From assembly GCA_002419125.1 (NCBI GenBank), contig DIFL01000030.1, forward strand, positions 316-10,986: a stretch of DNA of 10,671 nucleotides, in the 5' to 3' direction. A model generated the notes under the pieces. The model was not told the origin of the DNA. It did not search any database and was given only the letters and a program-made list of their open reading frames with translations. Numbering within the stretch: the first letter of the stretch is position 1; the number at the start of each line of letters is the position of its first letter. Positions 1-8,293 of this stretch are shown here, piece by piece. This DNA comes from Candidatus Dojkabacteria bacterium UBA5749 (GTDB lineage: Bacteria; Patescibacteriota; Dojkabacteria; SC72). The position numbers and the translations under genes were made by a program.

Positions 1-80
1 AATGCTTTAGCCTCGCTAAATGAAATTACAAAGAGAGAAATAAAAAAACATATTATCAGAGAGTATTTAATCCATTTCAT
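1..80 (-). CDS. Secreted protein, N-terminal fragment (signal peptide only)
   Basis: The gene starts at the ATG whose complement is at 78-80 and runs off the left edge after 26 codons. The visible part reads as a textbook Sec signal peptide: a short basic start (MKWIKY), a hydrophobic core of about 14 residues with one Cys, and a polar end finishing in SEAKA, a good AxA signal peptidase I site. The mature protein is outside the window, so no function can be given. It follows the 338-aa gene on the same strand after 39 nt and has its own extended -10 box, so it may be transcribed separately from the cluster upstream. The signal peptide is clear; that this is a real gene rests on that and on the promoter. 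Confidence 0.72.
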   Translation of the reverse strand, partial: MKWIKYSLIICFFISLFVISFSEAKA

Positions 81-87
81 ATCTGAT

Positions 88-96
88 ATTGTATCA
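88..96 (-). promoter_or_regulatory. Extended -10 promoter, probably leaderless, for the secreted-protein gene at 80
   Basis: On the minus strand the bases read TGATACAAT, an extended -10 element (TGn followed by TACAAT, 5 of 6 matches to TATAAT). Seven nucleotides separate it from the ATG at 80, the usual distance from a -10 box to the transcription start, so the mRNA would begin at or next to the start codon. I see no convincing -35 box and no Shine-Dalgarno sequence. This is inferred from sequence alone. Confidence 0.5.
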
Positions 97-119
97 TAAA
101 TACTGATTTAACTATTTTT

Positions 120-1136
120 CTATTTGGGGAATTCATACGGTACTCCGAATTCTTCAAATGCTTCGGATTTCTTTACAGGCTCCCTAGTAATCAAATACTC
201 TGGATCAATAGCACAGATTAATATTGAAGTTTTAGACCAATACTTATCATTATCAGTATCCACAACTTTGCCTTCCCCCTCGAGTATGTAAGTGGGAAGA
301 ATCAGAGAATTCTCAGAATCATGAAAAATATATATTAGAGATACTTTATTTACATAAAACTCGATAAGTTCGGAAGATCGGGGCTTGTCATAATATCTTT
401 CTTCTATAACATGTTGTCCTATTACTTTGGGGTATCTTTGATTCTTTATCAAGGTATTTATGTTTGTAATCGGAAGATATTGGTATTCAATTACATTATT
501 TTCGGTAAGTAAAAGTAATGACAAATCTGTAATTTTTCCCTTGCTGTTTACATTAATAACAAAGGAATACCCATTTAAACTTGATGACCCAAATTCAATA
601 TCCTTCACCTTATACCTCCCTTTATATTTCGTACTCAACCCATTTTTTTCAGTTTCATAAATCACAATGTTCTTAATCCCGAAATTTTCTATTAATAAAT
701 TTTTTACTTCATTTTCTGAAGAAACAGTATCTATACCCTTTAAGCCTTTCTTTGATTTTAATGAAAATATTTTTGAACTGGGAGAGTATATTAAATATTC
801 ATTTTGAGAAAACTCAAAGTACCCACCTTCAATATAATCAATTTCTTTCTTTCCAATTGTTTTCTCAATAAAAGCGTTATAGAAAGATAAATCGTTGGAA
901 AGAACCTTTAGTACCTTACCTTCTTTAGGTGGATTTGTAGTGGTACCCTCTAAGTCAATATCCAATATTTTTTCTTGTATTAGATATGGGCTCTGTACTT
1001 TTTCATACTTTCTTGAATAATTGTCATTTGTTACTTTATTTTTAAAAATAACAACAAAAAGTAATAGCGAAAGCAATAACATCCCTATTATTAGCAACAC
1101 TCTATATCTTTTTATTGTTTTAAGTATTTCTTTCAT
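120..1136 (-). CDS. Single-pass membrane-anchored extracytoplasmic protein, unknown family
   Basis: A 338-aa protein with a basic N-terminus (about residues 1-12), one membrane segment at about 13-31, and a soluble part of about 305 residues predicted to face outward. The soluble part alternates short beta-like strands with charged loops. Around 276-313 it has the pattern LILPTYILEGEG, then a Trp-Ser motif and an IDPEYL motif, loosely resembling the 'pro-x-tyr-x-phe-glu-gly' end of PepSY/YycI-like extracytoplasmic domains; I treat that only as a hint. There is a single Cys (308) and no catalytic motif. The ATG lies 6 nt after the stop of the 894-aa gene with no clear ribosome binding site, so it is probably co-transcribed and belongs to the same envelope cluster. 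The stop is TAG. The product is real but its function is unrecognised. Confidence 0.82.
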   Translation of the reverse strand: MKEILKTIKRYRVLLIIGMLLLSLLLFVVIFKNKVTNDNYSRKYEKVQSPYLIQEKILDIDLEGTTTNPPKEGKVLKVLSNDLSFYNAFIEKTIGKKEIDYIEGGYFEFSQNEYLIYSPSSKIFSLKSKKGLKGIDTVSSENEVKNLLIENFGIKNIVIYETEKNGLSTKYKGRYKVKDIEFGSSSLNGYSFVINVNSKGKITDLSLLLLTENNVIEYQYLPITNINTLIKNQRYPKVIGQHVIEERYYDKPRSSELIEFYVNKVSLIYIFHDSENSLILPTYILEGEGKVVDTDNDKYWSKTSILICAIDPEYLITREPVKKSEAFEEFGVPYEFPK

Positions 1137-1142
1137 ATCTTA

Positions 1143-3827
1143 TTAACAAGGACTTGAGGGGACTATTTGATTTAACGCATCTCTACATGCCTCATCTCCA
1201 GGACCTGCATTACACGAGGCTATTCTCGAAACCATGCTCTCAGAAGAACAAGCTGCGGGTATTGGGGTTTCAGTTGCTCTAATACAACTTCCCCCAATAT
1301 TAAAACTATACCACCCACCGTTGTTTGAATTATAGTCTGCTCCCCACTCCCTAAAAACCCAATCCCTACACCCACCATTCTGTACATGATGCATCAATTC
1401 GTGAACAAATATGTTAAATTGGTAATCACAGGACATACCAGCCAAACTACTTTTGCAGGCAATTGGATTAAATGCATAACAGGTGTAATCTCCGATTGCA
1501 ATACATTCCGCAGTCTGAGAATCACCACCATCACAATCATACAGTGCTAAACCACTTCCTGAAACATCTCCATACTTCTCAGAAACCATTGTTTTTGCCT
1601 GTTCGAAAAGATCGGAAGTCGTAAAACTTCCTCCTGCACAAGGAGTATCATAACTTGGATCTAATGGAGTCCCAGGATCAGTTATACCCCCAGGATATAG
1701 TACACCATATTTATCACAGTAATTAACAGTATTAGGAACAACATAGTTATATGAATATGACTTTTTATTGAACTTCTTCCATACCTTCTTAGCACCACCA
1801 AAACCTAATACTACAGCAGCAACAACAGCAATTAACATAATCTGCCCAATTTGTAAAAGCAACTTTGCTCCCTTTATTGCCAAGTTCATTACTACACCCA
1901 TAGCAAGGCTAATTACAAAACCAACTAATGGTGTTAAAGCAATACCCAATGCTCCTGCGACCGCAGTAAAGATTGGCTTCAGCAGATTTTTTAATCCACC
2001 ATTTTTAACAAACTCTTTTAGGAGACCCCATCCACCTGTTTTGCTTATCCATCTAGCAATATTCTTGTTCTTAAGAAAGACCCTTACTATCTTAGCTCTG
2101 ATCTTTTTCATTTTAGGACCAATAAAATCGCCTATTCGCTTACTAATTACTTTATTCATTCTTGCAGGTAAACTAAAAAAATGAGTCAGATTCCTCATAT
2201 TTTTCGAACTGTTAAGGAGTTTAGTAATCTTCTCTAAATCCTGAGGTGTCAAACTTCCACTAGCTGATATAGAACTGAGTGTAGTATTAATATAATTGTC
2301 TAAATCTCTTCCAACAAATTGATTTATACCCTGTGTAATTATATCTGCCTTTAGACCTGGAACTCCAAAACTTCCAAGACTATCCTCGAGATTTTTCAAA
2401 CCCAATCCATTTCGATACAAGAGTCTTGCAAAACCCTCACCGTTAACAAAAAAAGTCTTAAATATAGAACGGGGAGTCATATAGTACAATGCCTCACCCA
2501 TTTGGTTATAAGCATTTATTACTTTGTTATTGCCTTCTCTAGCAACGATAAGTTCCAGATTTTCTAAACCCTTTATCCCTAAATTACCTACTCCAGTTGT
2601 GGGCCCTATTGCATTCTTTTTTGAATCAAAAAATTTGCCGTCTAAAATACTAGGAACAAGACTTTGTGCACCCATTACTCCACCCCAAACATTATTAATC
2701 GAATTAATATATCCTTCCCATTTTCCAATTGATGAAACTAAAAAAGTCCTCCCTCCAACTAGGCGTAAAGCTGTTTCGCCGTCTAGAATCGCCTGGTCTA
2801 TTCTTGCTCTTTGAGTGGGAGTAAGAGTCGGATCAGTTAACTTTTCAGTAAGTTCTCCAATCTGCTTTTTTGTTCTCAGATTGATCATTACCTTGGTTTT
2901 TTCATAAATCTTTCTCTGCTTTTCTTCAGGAGAATTCGGAGCAGCCCCTCTTAAAGCATTTATTCTACCAGTAATATGGTCATTCTCTATTGTCTTATAT
3001 ACTTCAGGGTCTGAAAGTGAAACCTTCTCGTCGTCTTTAAAGGAAAGTAGTACCATCCCAAAGTTTCTTGCTGGCCCAGTCCCAAAGTTTCGAACTAAAA
3101 AACTCTGAGTTTCTACGGTAGAAATCTTGCCACGCATTAAAAAAGCAGTGAATTTATCTTTATCTGCATCCGGCAAACTCTCCCAACCACTTCCAAAGGT
3201 TGTCTTACCCATTAGCTCTACTGTTCTGTTAATCATAAAGTCATTAGAGCTATCAGCGTTAGATACGGATTTGTTCGGCAAACCTGGCCCTGATGTTGTT
3301 TCAGTTGGTCTTCTACTCTGACCTAAAGCTTTTGCAATTTTGTATGATTCGTTTTTTTTATTAGCGGTAGCACTTGCTAAAGATATTTTTTTTGCTTCCA
3401 GATCTCCATACTTATGAGCCCAAGCAGTCGTTAGAAAATCATCCATGGCCTCCCCAAGCATTCGGGCTCTAGAAGCTTTCCTTGCAGCTTTAGCCCTATC
3501 AGCAATTTTTTTTACTTCCCCAGCCGGATCTTTAATATAATTGGCCAAATTATTTGTTGAAAGTTTTATACTTCCATATTCGTTAAAGTTTGCCTGTGCA
3601 ATATTAACATCTAAAGCACTATTAAATTCATTGATGATAGTATTAGATACAAAGGCGCCTGGTTTTTCTAATACAGCAAACATTTGATCTGTAAGTGCTT
3701 CTCCGGCAGAGAATCCAGTAGGACGAACTGGCCTTCTTTTATCAACAGGCTTATCGGCTTCCTGAAATATGAAGTCAAATATGCCTCCCACTGCATCATA
3801 ATTTGAAGATTGTTTTCCCTTTGCCAT
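1143..3827 (-). CDS. Large membrane protein with C-terminal HExxH zinc-metallopeptidase-like domain
   Basis: An 894-aa protein in three parts. Residues 1-615 are soluble, mostly helical and basic, contain no cysteine, and match no family I recognise. Residues about 620-679 are hydrophobic: one long or two short segments, then a second at about 656-678, followed by a Lys-rich stretch. Residues 704-894 hold 13 cysteines and a HELMH motif (His809, Glu810, His813), followed 13 residues later by an ExxAD motif (Glu827, Asp831). HExxH plus a downstream Glu is the zinc site of gluzincin-type peptidases, so this domain is probably a metallopeptidase stabilised by disulfides and therefore outside the membrane. 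The Lys-rich stretch after the last segment argues the other way on topology, so orientation is inferred from the cysteines. It lies 16 nt after the VirB6-like gene, without a Shine-Dalgarno, suggesting a shared machine. It might instead be an inactive binding domain. Confidence 0.85.
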   Translation of the reverse strand: MAKGKQSSNYDAVGGIFDFIFQEADKPVDKRRPVRPTGFSAGEALTDQMFAVLEKPGAFVSNTIINEFNSALDVNIAQANFNEYGSIKLSTNNLANYIKDPAGEVKKIADRAKAARKASRARMLGEAMDDFLTTAWAHKYGDLEAKKISLASATANKKNESYKIAKALGQSRRPTETTSGPGLPNKSVSNADSSNDFMINRTVELMGKTTFGSGWESLPDADKDKFTAFLMRGKISTVETQSFLVRNFGTGPARNFGMVLLSFKDDEKVSLSDPEVYKTIENDHITGRINALRGAAPNSPEEKQRKIYEKTKVMINLRTKKQIGELTEKLTDPTLTPTQRARIDQAILDGETALRLVGGRTFLVSSIGKWEGYINSINNVWGGVMGAQSLVPSILDGKFFDSKKNAIGPTTGVGNLGIKGLENLELIVAREGNNKVINAYNQMGEALYYMTPRSIFKTFFVNGEGFARLLYRNGLGLKNLEDSLGSFGVPGLKADIITQGINQFVGRDLDNYINTTLSSISASGSLTPQDLEKITKLLNSSKNMRNLTHFFSLPARMNKVISKRIGDFIGPKMKKIRAKIVRVFLKNKNIARWISKTGGWGLLKEFVKNGGLKNLLKPIFTAVAGALGIALTPLVGFVISLAMGVVMNLAIKGAKLLLQIGQIMLIAVVAAVVLGFGGAKKVWKKFNKKSYSYNYVVPNTVNYCDKYGVLYPGGITDPGTPLDPSYDTPCAGGSFTTSDLFEQAKTMVSEKYGDVSGSGLALYDCDGGDSQTAECIAIGDYTCYAFNPIACKSSLAGMSCDYQFNIFVHELMHHVQNGGCRDWVFREWGADYNSNNGGWYSFNIGGSCIRATETPIPAACSSESMVSRIASCNAGPGDEACRDALNQIVPSSPC

Positions 3828-3843
3828 ATTTAAGTGTTATATT

Positions 3844-5337
3844 TTACTTTCCAAACAAGCCACCTATAAGAGGAACCTTACTCATACTGGCTTTTGCGGC
3901 ATCAAATCCTCCAGACAATCCTTTGTTTGAGTTTGCTGGGAAGATTCCTTCTATAAATTTAGGTGCCTGAGCAGCAAAGAATAGGACAAATATTTTTAAA
4001 ATTCCTAAGAACAATCCTCCTGCTACTCCTATTCCATTTGGATCATATGTTGATGGATCTTCATATACCAATTTTGCAGGTAATCTCAAATTTATATCTC
4101 CCCCCGCTTGTAAAGCATTTGGAAGGTTAATGATGAAAAATACTACTGGAAATACTAATACATTTTTTAATATTGAGAATATCCAATTCTTTATTGCTGA
4201 ACCACCACCTGGCAAAGCCCCTAATGTAATTTGGAGAGGACCAATAATTATAGAGATTAATAATTGAAAATATGCTTTCAATAGAGTAATTACTACTTGA
4301 ACTGCACCAACAAATATAATTACAAGTACTACAAGAGCAAATAGTAAACCAACAGCCCCGACTCCAGCCAAAAGTGCCCATCCACCCAAGGCACCAAATG
4401 TCGCAAGAAGGCCACCTCCACCAACTAAACCCGCTGCTCCGAATATAGTTCCGACACCCCCAACTATACCCGCAGTTGTTCCGAGTCCTCCCCTAAATAC
4501 ACTCCCCATTATAGGGCCTAAACTTGAAATAGGATTCGCATCAGTAATGCCCAAGACATTAACAATAATACTAACTAATAATCCACCAAAATCAATAATT
4601 ATTCCAGCAATAGCGAAGCTAAATGTAGCTACGATAAGGGAAACAATTACTTTTGGAAGTACATTCCCCAAAGTTACCATTGTTTGACCTCCGAGTTTAT
4701 GTCTAAACATAATCATAAAGCCACCGATTATCATTACAATAACAAAGAAAACATAGGCAATATTTAAAGTCCTCGTCCAAAGAGGAGTAATTCCAGAAGC
4801 GCTTAATTCCGTATAACCATTAGTAATATCACTTGGGTCAATATTCTGTGCATAAAGAGCAGTAGTACTATCTTTATATCCAGGCACCCATTGTTGTGCT
4901 AAATGCCCTGGGATATCAACCATAGGGTAATTTGCATAAACTGTAGTCGCTACACCATCTGCCATCCCTATCAACCCCCTTTTTAAATCTATAGGGACAT
5001 TAGATGCCTCAAGCTTTTCCTTAGTTTCCTCATCTAAAATATCTGATCCTCCAAGATAAACAGTCCATGTCCAGAGGCTAGTAACATTTTGCTGCCCTAA
5101 GCCAGTAGCCGAGTTATCTTCACTCTCATTACCAACCTTATTCACAATATTATGAAATTTTTTCTCCCCCTCCCAATCAGGTGAAATTACATTTTCATCG
5201 TCCTGTGCAAAAGCATTAAATGTAAGGAAAAAGGAAAAAACTGTTAAAAAAGCAAAAAGGACTCTAGAGAAACTCTTTCTGCTTGTTATCTCTTTTGTCT
5301 TTCCAATTATCCTATATATTTTCTTAATACTACTCAT
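3844..5337 (-). CDS. VirB6/TrbL-like polytopic membrane protein of a type IV secretion-like system
   Basis: A 497-aa protein. Residues 1-44 form a long signal peptide with a basic start and an AFA cleavage site before Gln45. Residues 45-185 are a polar, Trp- and Tyr-containing outer domain. From about 190 on there are at least five or six membrane segments (about 191-211, 229-264, 317-355, 358-375, 388-413, 438-457). An RHKLGGQ stretch sits after the first, followed by a conserved-looking run with Leu-Pro-Lys and a Phe-Ala-Ile-Ala-Gly turn that I associate with VirB6/TrbL-like proteins of Patescibacteria. Residues about 283-331 are extremely rich in Gly. VirB6 proteins form the inner-membrane channel of type IV secretion systems. 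The family call comes from architecture and recalled motifs, not a search; another polytopic transporter subunit is possible. It starts at ATG, 30 nt after the 432-aa gene, with no Shine-Dalgarno. Confidence 0.72.
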   Translation of the reverse strand: MSSIKKIYRIIGKTKEITSRKSFSRVLFAFLTVFSFFLTFNAFAQDDENVISPDWEGEKKFHNIVNKVGNESEDNSATGLGQQNVTSLWTWTVYLGGSDILDEETKEKLEASNVPIDLKRGLIGMADGVATTVYANYPMVDIPGHLAQQWVPGYKDSTTALYAQNIDPSDITNGYTELSASGITPLWTRTLNIAYVFFVIVMIIGGFMIMFRHKLGGQTMVTLGNVLPKVIVSLIVATFSFAIAGIIIDFGGLLVSIIVNVLGITDANPISSLGPIMGSVFRGGLGTTAGIVGGVGTIFGAAGLVGGGGLLATFGALGGWALLAGVGAVGLLFALVVLVIIFVGAVQVVITLLKAYFQLLISIIIGPLQITLGALPGGGSAIKNWIFSILKNVLVFPVVFFIINLPNALQAGGDINLRLPAKLVYEDPSTYDPNGIGVAGGLFLGILKIFVLFFAAQAPKFIEGIFPANSNKGLSGGFDAAKASMSKVPLIGGLFGK

Positions 5338-5367
5338 GTAAATAAAATTTAAAATTATTTAGTTAAA

Positions 5368-6666
5368 CTATAAAGGCATTTCTAAACCATCTCTTCTCCC
5401 CTTAACCTCATTTTGCAAAAAGTTGTTATAAGCGGCAGGAGAAGGAGTGAATTCAATATTCGGAGCATCATCAAATTTATTTACCTCTAATTCTCTATAT
5501 AGGTGAGTCATATCCCAAGCACATTTAACCTGGAAGGTGTTACCTTCGATTGCAACTTCGCAAGGGGTAGTATAATAGGTTTTACCTGAAGCCTTAGTAG
5601 TTGGAGCAGTAACAGTTGCATTCCTTTTATTCATATATGCGTTAGTACATACACCATTTTCATAACAATCTTTTGTTGAGCCAAATGGGGATGCCATTAT
5701 TAAAACTATATCTTCAGCATAAAAACAAGAATCTGCATCATTTAAGCAGTCGTTCCATTTAGCATCTCCAATAGTCTGGAAAAAAGCTAATACTCTAGTA
5801 AATATTGAAGTGTGACATCCTCTCAGAGAAGTATCCCACTCAATAAACTTATCCTTTGATTCATCGCATACTTGAATATCCGTTGTTTCTGGTTTGACCT
5901 CCTCATTAGGATATCTATATTGTCCTACCATAAGCTCGGCTCTTCCATTTGATTTGGTTGGAGTCACATTAGATTTGTTGTTATATTCCTCTCCCTCACA
6001 CTGGTTAGCTAGTTTGGAATTTACTCCTATTTTGCCTTCCTCTGAAATCTCGGCATTTGTACCAGCACCCTTACCAACCGAATAATCTGTAGTAAAAGGT
6101 ATATCCTCTGAAGAGTCCTTATAGGTATCTATTTGCTTTCTTGGAGGCAACTGGACATTTGCGCTTAGGTCGTCTATCTGTTCTCCCGCAGCTTTATATG
6201 TTGGTGTCTCATTTGTTATCTTCCTGTTTGAATCAGCAACCTCCATTCCAGAGAAGAGTTCTAATGGGACTGTCACTGAAACTAGTACTATCTCCGAATC
6301 TTTTCTAACTTTTGTGCCCGTTCTTAAGCCTGTTTCAAAATCCAGACTCCCTGAGCCACTTTTGTAACACATTGTTTCTGATAGAATATCAATAGCATTT
6401 CCGCAAGAGCTACTTACTGCCAAAACGCTCCCTTCTGAAGTAGATTCTTTCTCAAGTAATACTAACTCCCCAATTTTTTCTGGTTCTAGAGTATTAAGAG
6501 AGTCATCATCTTTAATATATTGAACTAAAGGAGCTTCCTTATTCTCTATATCAATTTTTATTGGTTCTTTTTTAAATAAATTGATGATTAGTACAAAAGC
6601 AATACATACTACGGTTAGTGATAATAACAAGAAAATAGGTTTTAATTTGTTAATAACATTTTTCAA
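5368..6666 (-). CDS. Membrane-anchored cysteine-rich extracytoplasmic protein, unknown family
   Basis: A 432-aa protein with a basic N-terminus, one membrane segment at about 10-31 (one Cys inside it), and a large outer part holding 11 more cysteines (88, 100, 213, 247, 264, 287, 294, 314, 320, 349, 362). Several are in close pairs, as in CLNDADSC and CYENGVC, suggesting disulfides. No enzyme motif is seen. The start is TTG at 6664-6666: an in-frame TAA lies two codons upstream, no in-frame ATG is near, and the next possible start would remove the basic residues before the membrane segment. It lies 13 nt after the FN3 gene and 30 nt before the VirB6-like gene, so it is likely a surface-exposed part of the same apparatus. 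I do not recognise the family. Confidence 0.82.
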   Translation of the reverse strand: MKNVINKLKPIFLLLSLTVVCIAFVLIINLFKKEPIKIDIENKEAPLVQYIKDDDSLNTLEPEKIGELVLLEKESTSEGSVLAVSSSCGNAIDILSETMCYKSGSGSLDFETGLRTGTKVRKDSEIVLVSVTVPLELFSGMEVADSNRKITNETPTYKAAGEQIDDLSANVQLPPRKQIDTYKDSSEDIPFTTDYSVGKGAGTNAEISEEGKIGVNSKLANQCEGEEYNNKSNVTPTKSNGRAELMVGQYRYPNEEVKPETTDIQVCDESKDKFIEWDTSLRGCHTSIFTRVLAFFQTIGDAKWNDCLNDADSCFYAEDIVLIMASPFGSTKDCYENGVCTNAYMNKRNATVTAPTTKASGKTYYTTPCEVAIEGNTFQVKCAWDMTHLYRELEVNKFDDAPNIEFTPSPAAYNNFLQNEVKGRRDGLEMPL

Positions 6667-6679
6667 TAGTTAGATACAT

Positions 6680-8287
6680 TTATTTTAATTTCACAATACC
6701 ATAATCCAAAAGAAGTTCTATTTTTTCTTTGGTACCACCTAATTCATTAATATCCAATTCTATCTCATTTTGAGACAGATTAAAATCAAATTTTTCCTCA
6801 TCTTTACCAAGGAAATAGAATCTAATAACATCCTCTTCTGAGAAATTGAAATATGAAAGACCATCGTCACTCCTTGCTTCTCCGATTGTAATAACATCTG
6901 TACCATCTTCATCTGGAATTGCAGCCAAGTAGCCCGAGCTATCAGACGTGCCCTCTTCATCACTATCTACTAACTGAAAGATTAACACCCAATCTGTTGG
7001 ATCTGATGCATTTAGAAGTATTAAATCTCGAGTCTCAAGGGGAGGTGCAGTATCAAGATTTGGAAAGGTTGTAAATGAATATTTTTCTCCATCATTATCA
7101 AACACATCCTCTCCAGAATATATCTCAAAGTAATATGTCGTATCTGGTAGCAACCTATCACTCTCGACAAGATGAGAGTAATATTCTCCCTTTGAAGAGA
7201 AAGAGTCTCTAGTATCAGTCATTTCCTCATCTAATTCTTCCTCATCGGTACCATATTTAACATATCCTTCTTCTTTTTTTTCAGATCTCCAAGCAACTCC
7301 CATTTTTATATCAGAGAGATTTACAATAATTACACTCTCCTCCCCTGTTAACAAATCAAGTGTCATTGCCCCACTACCTAAATCTTCCCATCTGATATCA
7401 TGCCTTACAGTGTAATATTTCGGTTCAGGAGTTGGAGTGGGTTTTGGGATAGGTGTTGGTTCTGGTTCTGGCTCCGGCTCTGGCTCCGGCTCTGGCTCTG
7501 GAATGGGGTCGGGATCTCCCAATATTGACTGGGGTGGGAAATATCCATTAATTTTACTTATTTCCATATCTTCAAGTAATAGTTCACTTTTTAACCTACC
7601 ACTAGCATTAAACAAAGTAGAATAGCTACCTTCAAGTATAGCCCCCTTAGTAAGACCCTCCCGCGCTATTACTACAATTTCAGTTAAATCAGACACTTTT
7701 ACATAACTTTTATCCGAGATACTTCTTAGAGAAGAAAGTTCGGCTACCCAGTTCCCATTAGAGGGAATATCTGTAGAAACAGGATATGCACTCTTATCTT
7801 TTAAAAAGATATATACTAAAACATTCTCCATATCTGCATCTTTAATAGTGCCATACGCAGGATTAACACTCGGAATATCTTCACTAATTGCAGCTGTAGT
7901 AAATTTGTACTCTCCACCACTTCCTTCTGTATATCTCTCATTATCTGAAACAATGATAAAAGAATATTCAGTTGAAGGTTCTAAATTCGTAAGGGCAACA
8001 TAGTGGGCTTGTCTTTTCCCAGTACCTCTTTTGTCTAGCACTGGACTTTTCTCTGTACCACTTAATACAGGAATTACATACCCATCAACTGCCTTTTCAG
8101 TAAGCCAACTAATTACAAAACGTTTCGGTGTTATATTAGAAACTACAACCTCTTTAGGTGTAGCATCACCACTTGCCATGGTTATGAACTGTATCCCTTT
8201 GTAAACAGCAAATACAGTCAAAGGAACTCCTAGAATAAGGAGAATAACATACCTAAGTTGCCTCTTTTGATGTGGTGTAAGATTCAT
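6680..8287 (-). CDS. Membrane-anchored protein with two FN3 plus beta-sandwich modules and a Glu-Pro linker
   Basis: A 535-aa protein without cysteine. Residues 1-11 are basic and about 12-36 form a membrane anchor or uncleaved signal. Residues about 42-133 are a fibronectin type III-like domain (Trp61, then the L-x-P-x-T-x-Y-x-F pattern ending in YKFTT). Residues 143-240 look like a second beta-sandwich (a YGTI start, NVLVYI strand, GNWVAELSSLR end). A linker at 258-290 consists of Glu-Pro, then Thr/Lys-Pro repeats. The layout then repeats: FN3-like at about 318-407 ending in YSFTT, then a beta-sandwich at about 414-520. FN3 modules in envelope proteins usually serve adhesion or act as spacers, so an extracellular structural or binding role is likely. 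It follows the 95-aa gene after 44 nt and has its own good promoter directly before the ATG. Confidence 0.83.
   Translation of the reverse strand: MNLTPHQKRQLRYVILLILGVPLTVFAVYKGIQFITMASGDATPKEVVVSNITPKRFVISWLTEKAVDGYVIPVLSGTEKSPVLDKRGTGKRQAHYVALTNLEPSTEYSFIIVSDNERYTEGSGGEYKFTTAAISEDIPSVNPAYGTIKDADMENVLVYIFLKDKSAYPVSTDIPSNGNWVAELSSLRSISDKSYVKVSDLTEIVVIAREGLTKGAILEGSYSTLFNASGRLKSELLLEDMEISKINGYFPPQSILGDPDPIPEPEPEPEPEPEPEPTPIPKPTPTPEPKYYTVRHDIRWEDLGSGAMTLDLLTGEESVIIVNLSDIKMGVAWRSEKKEEGYVKYGTDEEELDEEMTDTRDSFSSKGEYYSHLVESDRLLPDTTYYFEIYSGEDVFDNDGEKYSFTTFPNLDTAPPLETRDLILLNASDPTDWVLIFQLVDSDEEGTSDSSGYLAAIPDEDGTDVITIGEARSDDGLSYFNFSEEDVIRFYFLGKDEEKFDFNLSQNEIELDINELGGTKEKIELLLDYGIVKLK
7458..7499 (-). 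repeat. Seven in-frame hexamer copies encoding the Glu-Pro linker
   Basis: The plus strand reads seven tandem copies of GGYTCY (GGTTCT twice, then alternating GGCTCC and GGCTCT). On the coding minus strand this gives alternating Glu-Pro pairs in the FN3 protein. Because the unit is 6 bp, gain or loss of copies would change linker length without a frameshift. A degenerate Pro-rich stretch (Thr/Lys-Pro) continues towards 7420. Confidence 0.85.
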
Positions 8288-8293
8288 CTATTT

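Noticed and set aside
1768..2184. A 138-codon plus-strand open frame opposite the membrane part of the 894-aa gene
   Set aside because: Its hydrophobic, Pro/Thr-rich composition is what results from reading Gly/Ala/Val/Lys codons backwards. No ribosome binding site or family pattern is present.
3828..3850. A -10-like TATAAC 8 nt before the ATG at 3827
   Set aside because: No -35 box at a proper distance and no TGn extension; the site also overlaps the end of the preceding gene.
7437..7625. A plus-strand open frame encoding a Gly-Ser repeat
   Set aside because: It is the antisense image of the Glu-Pro linker hexamers in the FN3 gene. The rest of the frame has no protein-like pattern, and there is no start signal.
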